This document shows positions 34,860 through 45,007 of a DNA stretch of 64,000 nucleotides, piece by piece. Below the pieces are notes generated by a model that was given only the letters and a program-made list of their open reading frames with translations, searched no databases and had not been told where the DNA came from. A program made the translations under genes and the position numbers. The stretch lies in the NCBI GenBank assembly GCA_022495005.1, contig JAGYXB010000135.1:3100001-3164000 (forward strand), read 5' to 3'. The stretch comes from Rhyacophila brunnea (taxonomy: Eukaryota > Arthropoda > Insecta > Trichoptera > Rhyacophilidae). Within the stretch, counting starts at the first letter, position 1. The number at the start of each line of letters is the position of its first letter.

Positions 34860-35168
34860 CTATTATAGTGGGTCTTATTTGGAACCTGATAACGTCTTAA
34901 TTATCTTTGAACTCTTCAGGTAACGGAACCCTTCATTCAGAATCTTGAAAACCCCGAATGCAGCTCCATATATTGCTGGTGATCATTTAACCATGCTCGA
35001 TCCCAAAATTATTCATAGAATTTGCAACAATAACTTGACGCGTGACATTAGTGCTAGTGTCGCGATGTGAGCATTGCTAATGTATTGCGAGCTATTTATT
35101 CCTCAAAGCCGCCGCACCTCAAGGTATAGTGGGTTTTTAAGCATTGCATCAATAGTAATAAGTCCAAT
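34860..35168. other. Intergenic, nothing recognised
   Basis: No frame or repeat family supported. Confidence 0.4.
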
Positions 35169-35170
35169 AA

Positions 35171-35450
35171 GGGGCTGTCCACATAATATGACGTCACGCC
35201 CTAGGGGGGATCTGATATGATGTGATGATTTGTGACGAGTGAGGGAGGAGGGGGTCAGAGTAAATGTGACGTCACAAAGTAAACAAAAATGAAATGGGAT
35301 TTAAGAATAAATAAAAAAAAACATTTTTTCCATTTTTCAACGTTTATGGGGGCGTTAAAAGGTAATATGACGAAATGTGACGATTGTGGTGAGGGGGGGG
35401 GGGTTACAAATAGCCAAAATCGTGTAACGTCATATTATGTGTACGGCCTC
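35171..35450. mobile_element. Short TIR element with GGGGCTGTCC / GGACGGCC-type ends
   Basis: Left end GGGGCTGTCCACATAATATG then ACGTCA; right end, read inward, GAGGCCGTACACATAATATG then ACGTTA. Interior G-rich runs (GAGGGAGGAGGGGG and a 9-G tract) and TGTGACGTCAC are typical of a common animal MITE type with GGGCTGTCCATAAAT-like ends. Length 280 bp. A degraded G-rich scrap of the same kind lies near 49630-49700. Confidence 0.75.
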
Positions 35451-36174
35451 AATCAATAATGTTATGTTTTATTTGAATTGTTGGGAGTAGGAATAGGGGG
35501 TGAAAAAGAAGAGCATTGAAAACCCATACTATGATAGAAAAAACAGTGTATTTCACCTAGTCAACATGGTTTCAGCTTGACACATGCATCGGTAGCGAAA
35601 TGTAGGATCAAAATATTGAGTTACATCGATTCATAATAATATTATAGTATATTTTCGGTTTACAAAACTATCAATATATTGTGATAATTTCTTCATACGC
35701 AAATTTGTCACTACAATTTATAAGATTGGAGATTTTATATTAGGTAGATAGGTAGGTACCTAAAATAACTGTGTAAAATATTTTCTACTGAATTTAAGTC
35801 AATGTTCAAATAAAACGTAACAAGTAGAATTTACGATAATTATAATAGGTATAACAAACACATAGGTACAGTTAGTTTAGTAAATTAACTTAGTTTTTAC
35901 ATATCAACTAGTTTAACTTATCTTAAACAATAATTATAATATATAATAAAATACAGATTCAATCAACATAAAAGACTTTCTCCTTGTGGAGCCTGTGTAC
36001 ATGACCAGCAAAGAGCGAATACCGCAATGCACAAATTCTGGGTAGGTACTTCAAATCTTTTTTCAGAATAACATAATAAAAAAATAGCGCCGCAGACAAA
36101 TTTTTGAAAGATTTTCATCTGTCGAAGTCATATTGTAATACAGGTTAAGTAACAAAATTAACATAGTGTAAGCT
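35451..36174. other. 3' flank of the transporter gene
   Basis: This probably includes the transporter 3' UTR. No AATAAA on the minus strand is seen within about 650 bases of the stop; the first clear one is about 700 bases downstream (35467-35474 region). Variant signals in this AT-rich stretch cannot be excluded. Confidence 0.3.
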
Positions 36175-36363
36175 TCATGTTTTGTCGTCGTTTTTCCTTC
36201 TGCGGATTCTGAAGACCTGCATGTCTCTTCCGAAGTTCTCGCCGTCCTCCAAGGTCTGCGGCATGGGTGTGTTGAGGGTCTCCGGCAAGAAGATCGACGC
36301 CACTGAACCAGCCAATGACAGGATTCCGAGCACTATCAACGGAAGTACTCTAGAGTACTGTGA
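36175..36363 (-). CDS. Transporter exon 9 (residues 657-718, stop)
   Basis: SQYSRVLPLIVLGILSLAGS, helix 12, then LPETLNTPMPQTLEDGE and a basic tail FRIRRRKNDDKT with TGA at 36177-36175. Acceptor TTTTCAG. Confidence 0.94.
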   Translation of the reverse strand, partial: SQYSRVLPLIVLGILSLAGSVASIFLPETLNTPMPQTLEDGENFGRDMQVFRIRRRKNDDKT

Positions 36364-39300
36364 CTGAAAAGACAGCAATGCGTCAGTCGTAATAGTAACA
36401 GTCATAGTATGTTTCGATACAATTTTTTATTTAAAACTAGCTGAAGTACCCGGCTTCGCACAGGGTCGCTTCGTGGTTATATTTATCTTAGATATTTAAA
36501 AAATAATAAGAGGTAATTATTTTTTTAATATTAAAATGTCTGTGTAATACAATATGGCAATATGAAAATAATTCTAATAGGAGTAAAGGTCAAATAAAAG
36601 AACACTAAATTAAAATCGAATCCAAAATATGAAAACGTTATTAATATGTAGTAAAAAAAATTGGATTAAACAAACTTTGTATTTTATATAATACTAATTA
36701 AGAAACCTTCGCAGGTGTGCGCAGAACAACTGACAAAAGTTTCATCGTAATCGGATGAATGGTATAGGAACGCATACGAATAGAAGAAGATGGTTGTACT
36801 AATTCAGAAACCTTCGCGGGCGTGCGCACGACAACTCACCAAAGTTTCATTGCAATCGGATGAACGGTATGGCAGCGCATAAAACACGAACAAACATACT
36901 AAACTAAGAGAAATCTTAATATTTCTATCTAAAAACTGTTCATCACAAAACATTGGCGTTTCTAGAATAATTACCCCTTTGATAAAAACCCCTGCATAAT
37001 AACTTAATATACAAGTATGTATACCCACTTTATACAAGGTATCAATTATGTGTGTTTTCCCAACCTTTAATTAACTATCTAAATCAGTTTTCCCAATGTG
37101 TGGTATGTGCCCGTAATGATACACACAGGGATTTCAAGAGGTAGCGCAGTTAAATGTTTGGGAAACAATTACTCTAAGTTTAAACCAAAATTGGAACAAA
37201 ACACCTAGTATGATGTGAATAAACTAATTTAATTACCAGGAGCAAAATGTAAGGGAAGGTGAGTAGTCCGATGCTCACAACTAGAGAGGATAATCCCATC
37301 GCCTGAGACCTTAGAACTGTTGGGAAAAGTTCCCCAACAAACACGTAGAACACAGTAAACGAGGCGGCTACACCAAACTTGCCAATCATTGCAAATGTCA
37401 CCGTCAGCCATACTTGCTCTGAAATCAAAAGAAAAGGTCACAATGCTATTGGGTTTTCATAGTTTATATAATCATCATCAATAATATGGGTCTTGGCCAC
37501 CTTCAGAAAAAGTCTCCACTCCCCTCAGTTTGTTACAAACTCCTTCCACCGCTTTACCTCAGTGATGCTATGTCACTTTCTGCACAGTCCAATCATCGTA
37601 CCTAGTCTAGGTCTCGCGACCCTCCTTTTCCTTTTTCAACGACCCTTCTCAATATCTTCCTTTCAAAGGCCCAATATTCCGACCCATAGGTCAATATAAG
37701 CTTGATATTACTTCATTTTTTATAAAACATAGCCTGATAAAATTCTTTGGAATAGCATCACATACATAGGTATATATTATGCCTTGCTACTAATTTATTC
37801 AACTACTTTTTGAACCCTTAGCAGATACATGAATGCTTACTGCATCACCCGTGAGAATTAAAGTATATGGTCCTACAAAAACATACCTTCCGGGACAAAC
37901 ATGCAGGATATGCATCCTAGACCTCCTGCTCCAAAAGAAAGGCACAACACCAACCGGCGGCCCCATCTGTTCATTAGTTTCCATGCCAATACATTTGAGG
38001 GAATCTCAATCGCTGCAGCTGGAAGTCAACAAGAAGACGATTGGTTTCGATTACATGTGTCAGCTATGGTGGTAGGTACATCTATCTATATGTATTGATA
38101 AACCAAAAGTTGTCTGTTGGCCAAACTTGTAACCGAAATCAATGTTAGTCATAAGGTGCAATGTGGCTGATAATTGTTTGTGTGATACTTAATTGTGATT
38201 AAGAAGACTGTTTATTCTAGATTTGCAAAAATTTAAAAAAAAATCTCTTTATGTTATGTAAAAAAATATGCTCTGTTAGTTCCAGAGCAAAAAGAATATT
38301 TTACCTGATGATTTTATCAGTTCTAACCATGCTGATAAACAAATTTCTTATCCTGCTGGAGATATAACTAACCACCCTCTCTAGGCTTAAATTTAATAAA
38401 AATGGTTATCAGCATCAGGCATAAAATTATTAATGATTATCACACTAAAATTACCATAAGCATAATTATATAATACTATGGCATCTAGGTATGATGCATC
38501 AAAGGTAAATTATAATAAATTATATGATTTTTATTCTACAGTAAAGTCTATGTCTCGTAATTCCGTCAACAGATGTCAATATATAAGATATAATTTTTGA
38601 TGTATTTACCATAAATCAATTATAATTATTGATAACATTTTTTTTAATAGAACGTTAAACAATTACCTCTTACCATGGAGCACATGTTAGCAGGCTGTAT
38701 TTCTAACCGCTGGGTAGCAGGTTTTACAAAAGCAGCTGAATAAAATTGTACATTGTTCTCCATCTTGGAATGACAATGGTGAATATTCTTTTCTTTGTTA
38801 AACAATATGCGGTAATTTTACAATTTACAAAAAGATTAATTTTCCTCATAATTTTTTTAAAATACGTATTGACCCCATTTACCCATTTTAACATGTAAAT
38901 TATCAATAAATTTATTGTTTCAAATAATTGTAAGCTTCATATTTTTCCACTAAGTGCATCTGGTATTCTGAGCATTTACCTTAAGTACTACATTGCCATT
39001 TTTATAGCTTACCTATGAAAAATGCCAAAAAGTCATTCACTCCCAAATTGGTAGCATTATAACTCAATCCATTGTACACAACTGCATTCACAATCCAATC
39101 AAATGTTAAAATCAAGAACTTTTTTCTGATGTTTGGATAACGGAATATGTCAATCATGGTCGGCTGCCCATGAACCTCATTGGTCCTTTTGGCATCATTC
39201 AACATGTCAACTTTCGGCGCACATTCGACCAATGCTGCTTCACAATCTGACCTGCCATCACCTTTCTGACATTCCAAAACTTTGTTTTCATTTATTTTAT

Positions 39301-42300
39301 ACTGATTAGTTACACTATCTAAACCAGTACTTTCATTTGTTTCATAATCTGTTTTTAAATTTGTATTGTTTTGGTTTGAATTTAGAATGTTCTGTGAACT
39401 GACATTTGAATCGTCAATCTCAATAGGATTGGTGTTTAACGTATTCTTGGATACGTAGCCATTCACATTAACTGGATTTTTCTTTAGGTCAATCATTGGT
39501 ATAAGAGGACTTCTCGCATCTGATTCTTCCTGTAATGTCAAAGAAATCATTAAGGATAACATTTTATTAATTGAATCGCCATTTATATGGTAGAATAATG
39601 GTTTTAAAACAAAGTTTTCTGTTAATTACCTTACTAGCGTGTTCGGCAAAGTCAGGAGACTCTAAAAGACTTCACTGAATGAAAAAAAAAAAATATAACT
39701 ATATAGTTACTTGTAACGTGCGAAGCAATCGTTTAGGTATAGTTGCTTTGTTGAACTTGGCAATTTTTTGGATAATCTCTTCAGCCTCATCAAGACGACC
39801 TCTGCTAACTAACCACCGAGGTGACTCTGGGACAATCCAATAATAACTGAAATTTTAATCAACAAAATCTATACATTCATGTTCAATACTATAAAGCAGT
39901 GGTCTCCAAGCTCTGTAAACATGGAGGCTATGTATGAAATTTAAATTATGTGATGAGGTACTCAATACGCATATTATGTATGAATCTATATTTATTTAAA
40001 TCATTTTTGTAAGTACTTTGTCACTCCTTTTGAAATGCAGTTTATTTGTGAGTCAGTTTTTATATTACAATTTTTGTTTTTAGCAACTTTCACATTTTAA
40101 AACGAAGACATAAATAAGCAGAAGAAAACAATGCCTTTACTCGGCACGTTACTTGAATCAAAATCGGGTGACAAAAGGCCAAACTGATTCAAAGCAGTTG
40201 AGCTGATGCAGTTGAAGGAAAGAAGATTTTCATTGACAGATTACATTGAAAATCTACCATCTCCGTTTCTGATGAGGGACCATTCTTGTGAAAACTTTTC
40301 ATATTGATAGTTTTTGTTCATAAATTCTGAAACAAACTACAAGTGGCTTAACATTTAAAGAACATTGCTTAAGCTGCCGTTCAAAGAATCAGAACATAAC
40401 TGTCTGCTTTGTATATTTCATATTTTTTTTCCAGCTTTCCTCAAAACAGGGAAAGTATTTTGGTTCTTCTAAGGTCTGGTGATTCTCTTAAAATGTTTCT
40501 TGGAAATGTCTGAATGTTGGAAACTATTTCCCCTGAATTCCCTGAAGTAGCCTATTAAATTTATTTATTGTCGCAGACAATGGCCGAGTGTTAACTTGTC
40601 AGTTTATAATACCATGGGTCCGGGTCTGACAGATTGACATATTGTTTTTTTTCAAAGGAGGTATTTGGAGTCTAAGTATGGACCTAATAGGTTGAGCAAG
40701 TGGTCAATGTCAATTTTCGCGTTTTTGAACCACCAGTAACTCACAAGTCTGGCAACCATGATAAACAATAGGTATGGTAGTTTTGTTTTTACCTAACCAG
40801 CAGCAAGAATGGCACGCTTGTAGCAATTGAAAGACGAAACCAATCCCTCAGCAAATAGGCAAGTAAAGCTAGCAATGACATTGCAGTTGCGAAGAAGGTG
40901 CAGATCACCATTCCTGAAATACATTATTGATTATCACATTATCATTATTAGGAATGTCACTATTAAATTGAAGCCACTCTTTGATTCTGTATTGCAAGCA
41001 TATGGGAGTCATTGACAGTTCCATATCGTCACTGTTCTGGCAGAAAACACTAATTCGAAAAAATTACATATTGAGTTAGTACCAAATTGTTCCTTATTTC
41101 AAACATTACCGTCTGGAAATCTTCTTAATAAATAAACAGTCGTTATTTTAAAGTCATCTTTTTTACGATTACTTAATAAACTCACATGATAGACCATTAT
41201 TTCATACATTTTAACAACTTCAAAGTCAAATTACTCAAAACTAGTATTCTCCAGTTAGTGTGTTCTGCCAGAACAGAGACGATATGATTATGGAATTTTT
41301 GCCTACCCTTTCCCTTTTCGTTACATCAGTTGAATTTGGGATATCACTCTAATCCTTAGATTATAAACATTGATACAGTGCACATGACCAAATAGTCAGC
41401 GGCGATTTTCTTTGACGCAGATGATGCAATCGATTCATCAGTTGATTTAAAACTCATTCACCGGTGATGGCACAGCTGTTGTGTCCTCATTAGGGGACCA
41501 TTAGATATAATTAGCATGTTATTGAAATATGGTAATTAAATAGTAATTAAATGCTCCACGGTGAAACGGTTAAAAAGGGGCCTTGAAACAGGAAAAACCA
41601 GGCATGCAATTATTAAATTATACCAAACTCTTAAAAAGTTACGTATTTCTCATACAACGTTACTTAACACAATCGCTGCGTACCTTTTAATTAATTTTTA
41701 ATTACCGCATTTAAATAACATGCTAATTGGATTGATCGGCCGCTTAACGGGGATACGGCAGCCGTATCATCCGCGTCGAATGAGTTAAAGGGCTCTATAA
41801 CATTACCACTATGAACAATAGTTGGCGTTTATGGTTTTTATTTAATTTTTTATTGTGGGGAGTCTCAAAATCAGTCAGTGCCTCGGGCCTCCGTGTCCTT
41901 AAATTCACGACTGTGAATAGAACGTTTCCCCAATTATGACTAAAATATGCTGGTTAGAATAGACAGCAAATCGTCATACAACGGACGATGACGTCCTGAG
42001 AGATCATGAATAGCAGTACAGATTATGAAATAACAAATACACCATTGAAACATCTAATATAACAAATAAAATGTTTGTACGACAGTTACAGAAATATTAT
42101 TTTGTTTTATTGCAATAAGAAAAAAAATCTATTTACTCAAACCATTGGTTTTGAGCTAGGGCCAATAATTATCCTTCGATATACTCATTTATCTTCTATA
42201 AGTTGAAGGTTTCATTGACAGATGGCATTCATTATTTATTTGACTTCAATGTCCTTAACCTGTTAATGCATAATATTTCCGTTCAATTATAACAAAATAC

Positions 42301-45007
42301 CATTACATAATATATCTTTACGCTAATCAATAATAATGTTCAATAATAATAACTACCAACCAGCAAATGTTCTGTGAGTTGGCCCCATCATTTCAATGCC
42401 TAGAACAAATGGTATATGATACAGCGATGGAAAGAAGAAGCCTCCGAGAGTTCTCAAAAACAGGTAAGTCTTGTAGTTGTTAGAAAAACATGTCGCTATC
42501 GAGATCATAACCTCCAGGAACATCATCCAAAGCATTGCCTTGCGACGACCCCATCTGTAAAATCATATAAGTACCTATGTATCTAAAAATAATAAGAAGA
42601 AATTAATAAACATATATTATTAATCTGTTAAATTACAGTTAATTAAATTAGGCAGGTACCTACTTATAAAATGAGTGCTCCCTCAGTGTATTAAAATTGT
42701 TAATATTAAGGTATTGGGTTTTTATAAACATTTTCTAAACTATATTCTGTCTGCACTTTTTAAAACTCTAATTAAAATAAATAATTATTGTGTAACCTGG
42801 TTTATACCTGTCGCCAACATATCCGAAAAGTACATTTCCAAAGAGCGACCCGAAGTAAAAAAATGATGTACTCGACTGCGGCCATGACGAATTGTCACAT
42901 ACCAGATCCATCTGAAATATTATAACAAATACAATTATATTTTTTTATTTGGTTATAATGGTAAACTTTGCCGTATACTGCCATCAATGATAATTACTAA
43001 ATATCACCTGGCCATCTATGAGACAAATATTGAAGTCGGTAAATCAAATATTTTCATCAACACAAAATATTATTTTATAACTATCTATAATTTGGTAGGT
43101 AATTAATGATTATTTTTCCCATAATATGCTCCAGAAATAGTATAATGGAATCCCATAATGTATCGTTCAATGGATTTTAACGAGGTAATGTTCTATTTAT
43201 TTCCACAATCACTTTGAAATAATTAAAGAAAATTGAAAAAAAAGTGTGAAGGAACAATTAAATCAGAATTCCATGAATCTACATAGTGACACCCTTAAAA
43301 AGGTGTCATCCACTAGGAGTATAATTCCCATAGACCCCAAAGGAGTCTTGAACCAGTTTAACATATCCAACGTATCTAAATTTATTGTAAATTATTAGAG
43401 TTAGATTGGTTAAGATATGTTTTATTAAATTCAATGTTTAATGCTATAGGTAGCATTAGGGCCGAGACTAATAATAATATTACTTGTCAAAAACTAGCTG
43501 TAAACATATCGTAGGTATACTCGATACCTGAATATTTTGTAGTAGTGAATACCAAGAAGGGTGGGCAACCAAAGCTGGCTGAGCTAGGCCAGGTAAAAAA
43601 ACCGGCTGACGCAGAGTGAAAGGGAATGTTATCCCAAATTGCAAGTGGCAGGAGATAGCTTTTCTCGGTCTTCGGCAGCAAAACCTGCATGATTTCCTTG
43701 CTTGTAAGTTTTGATCTATCCAGATCGATAGCGGTCACTTGGATTTCTGATCTTAATGTTCAAATAGAATATATGACGATCGGGCATATATATGCTAAGA
43801 GCGATTTAGTGTCTATGATCATATTTATCCCATTCCGACATATTATACATACATATTGTATGATAGCTATGACATTGTATTTACACTGTGTGACACCCTG
43901 TGACACAGGACGCCAACATAAGATTATATGACCGATCGTCATAGAGTCTATTTGAGCCTCTATGACAATCGCACGCCGGCAGAGTCATCAAAAATTACAA
44001 TATTATTTTTGTATTTATGATTGTACATCCTGTAATTTGTAACAATCTCGTTGTAAATTAATCTATTAGCTTTCTAAACAACCTGTTCAGGTTTTTTTTT
44101 TGACTCGGAGCTATCAATCCAAGCAACATCTTCAGCATCTATCTTCACATATGATCGAATCAGCGGAGCTACATCAGGGTCTTTTTGTCCCTCAGTATCA
44201 ATTGAAAAATATCATAATTTGTGTTTTTTAGTGTAGCATTGAAAGGTTAGATACTCATAGTACCTACCTAATGATTTGACACAAGAAGACTTCAAGCTGC
44301 AGGTATTTTTGAAGGCGCTATGTGGTGTTGTTATTATGATCCAGCTAAAGAGCTGGCATGGACTAAGTAGATAGGTAATGTTTTAAAAAATCTGAAAACT
44401 TGTATTAATTTATTTGTTCACTAACCTCAGTAACCAGGGTATTATCGTAGTAGGACCTATCATAAGTCCATCCATATTGACAGGTCGTCGTTGGCAGACT
44501 TCCGTTAACTATCACATCTACCAGATGTCTTCTCCAGTCATCGTTGACTGTAAATTTATCTGCTTTATTAAAGTCAGTGACCACTTTAAACTTCTCTTCA
44601 CTTATGAATGAATTATCATCATTAAGAAGTGAAATACCACTCACATTATTTAGGATTGGGTCAAGGGTATATTTTTCAGATAGATTATCTATACCAAATA
44701 CAATGTCAAATAAGTCCGTATTATTAAAATCGTACATTGTGCACTTGCTGTAGACTTTTTCACCGTCACCTCTTAAACGATACGGTATGGTCAAAAATTT
44801 CAAATCGCCCTCGGTTAAGTTCATACTTCTGTATTTTGGCGGAGCTTTGCACCAATGATCAGGAGTTGCACTTGTAAAGACATTCGAAAACGCCAAAAAT
44901 GCGACCGGTATTGTAGCAGGAATACACAAAATCAAGAACATCACCGTTTGGTATCTTCCTTTTTCGCCTATCATCTCCAAAACTTTATCAAAATCAATTC
45001 CTGACAT
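36175..45007 (-). CDS. SLC22-type organic cation transporter (Orct-like), 9 coding exons
   Basis: A 12-helix major-facilitator transporter of the plasma membrane; relatives in the SLC22 family move organic cations, carnitine or similar small solutes, and the substrate here is unknown. Exons, in transcript order: 45007-44426, 42911-42808, 42554-42361, 40913-40793, 39846-39711, 39529-39013, 38018-37887, 37418-37237, 36363-36175. All introns are GT-AG and the join gives 718 residues with no internal stop. Landmarks: MSGIDFDKVLEMIGEKGRYQ start, first helix ~21-43, DHWC at 50-53, extracellular loop with five N-glycosylation sequons, DRWGRRK 228-234, PESPRWL 340-346, NRWGRRL 568-574, ELFPTVLRSQAMG 625-637, LPETLNTPMPQTLED from 682. 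It is longer than the usual ~550 residues because of an enlarged extracellular loop and a ~120-residue Asn-rich cytoplasmic insertion (380-501). The start is chosen because it opens the conserved N-terminal motif. Confidence 0.95.
36436..36895 (+). mobile_element. Interspersed repeat in the last intron, with tandem module
   Basis: Begins ACTAGCTGAAGTACCCGGCT then TCGCACAGGGTCGC, a terminus seen in many invertebrate repeats. Two ~110-bp tandem modules follow: GAAACCTTCGCAGGTGTGCG (36701) and GAAACCTTCGCGGGCGTGCG (36810). Each continues with AAAGTTTCATcGtAATCGGA-type and GAACGGTATGG-type motifs. Class uncertain. Confidence 0.55.
37237..37418 (-). CDS. Transporter exon 8 (residues 596-656)
   Basis: EQVWLTVTFAMIGKFGVAAS, helix 10, then ELFPTVLRSQAMGLSSLVVS and helix 11 to YILLL before a GTAATT donor. 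Acceptor GATTTCAG. Confidence 0.93.
37480..37705 (-). mobile_element. LINE C-terminal fragment in transporter intron 7
   Basis: The minus strand reads LTYGSEYWAFERKILRRVVE, then VRWLDCAESDIASLR, KRWKEFVTN, GEWRLFLKVAKTH, the usual order YGSE.W..FERKILRR / RWLDC.E.D / WR.FL..AKTH of an insect LINE polymerase, with frame changes. It has the same orientation as the host gene. Confidence 0.75.
37887..38018 (-). CDS. Transporter exon 7 (residues 552-596)
   Basis: AAIEIPSNVLAWKLM, NRWGRRLVLCLSF, then GAGGLGCISCMFVPE and a GTATGT donor. Two acceptors six bases apart (CTTCCAG and CTGCAG) both keep the frame. The upstream one gives FFIAAAIEIP, matching the usual spacing. Confidence 0.9.
39013..39529 (-). 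CDS. Transporter exon 6 (residues 380-552), with Asn-rich insertion
   Basis: Begins EESDARSPLIPMIDLKK after an ATTACAG acceptor. It then runs through about 100 polar residues rich in Asn, Thr, Ser, Asp and Glu, with Cys at 466, 475 and 482, before the conserved MIDIFRYPNIRKKFLIL (504 onward), helix 7 and SYNATNLGVNDFLAFFI. The polar stretch has no equivalent in the family core. Confidence 0.92.
39711..39846 (-). CDS. Transporter exon 5 (residues 334-379)
   Basis: YYWIVPESPRWLVSRGRLDE then AEEIIQKIAKFNKATIPKRL, the sugar-transporter-like signature after helix 6 and the start of the central cytoplasmic loop. Acceptor ATTTCAG, donor GTAACT. Confidence 0.93.
40577..40725 (+). mobile_element. tRNA-derived SINE, copy 4 (partial), in transporter intron 4
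   Basis: CAATGGCCGAGTGTTAACTT is the decayed A-box head. It continues CCATGGGTCCGGGTCTGACA and the body GTATGGACCTAATAGGTTGA, GCAAGTGG. The right half is missing. Confidence 0.65.
40793..40913 (-). CDS. Transporter exon 4 (residues 294-334)
   Basis: Helices 5 and 6: GMVICTFFATAMSLLALLAY, then FRLSIATSVPFLLLVS. The donor is chosen as TTAG|GTAAAA because the alternative GTTAGG eight bases earlier breaks the frame into YYWIVPESPRWL. Confidence 0.9.
41397..41905 (+). mobile_element. Repeat family D copy in transporter intron 3
   Basis: Begins CAGCGGCGATTTTCTTTGAC at about 41399, with GCAGATGATGCAATCGATTC and, at 41575, AAAAGGGGCCTTGAAACAGG, ATTATTAAATTATACCAAAC. A weak right end, GCCTCGGGCCTCCGTGTCCT, lies near 41880. 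An insertion around 41460-41570 separates the first blocks. Confidence 0.55.
42361..42554 (-). CDS. Transporter exon 3 (residues 229-294)
   Basis: Completes DRWGRRK, then helices 3 and 4 (LWMMFLEVMISIATCFSNNY, TLGGFFFPSLYHIPFVLGIE) and MMGPTHRTFAG. Acceptor TTTTACAG, donor GTTGGT. Confidence 0.93.
42808..42911 (-). CDS. Transporter exon 2 (residues 195-229)
   Basis: ATTTCAG acceptor, then MDLVCDNSSWPQSSTSFFYF, helix 2, and GYVGD with the Arg codon split (AG/A) across a GTATAA donor. MDLVC corresponds to the conserved (E)WDLVC of the family. Confidence 0.93.
43760..43975. repeat. Inverted repeat in transporter intron 1
   Basis: TATGACGATCGGGCATATA (about 43772) is mirrored by TATATGACCGATCGTCATA (about 43924). 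A second TCTATGACAATCG follows at 43959. It probably represents a short DNA element. Confidence 0.5.
44426..45007 (-). CDS. Transporter exon 1 (residues 1-194)
   Basis: Encodes the cytoplasmic N terminus, helix 1 and almost the whole large extracellular loop. It ends TYDRSYYDNTLVTE before a GTTAGT donor. The ATG lies in GTAGCCATGT. Sequons in the loop are NLT, NNT, NLS, NVS and NGS. Confidence 0.93.

Noticed and set aside
37799..38098. Open frames of 61-80 residues over transporter exon 7
   Set aside because: They lie in the wrong frame or strand; only the spliced frame restores NRWGRRL and EIPSNV in register.
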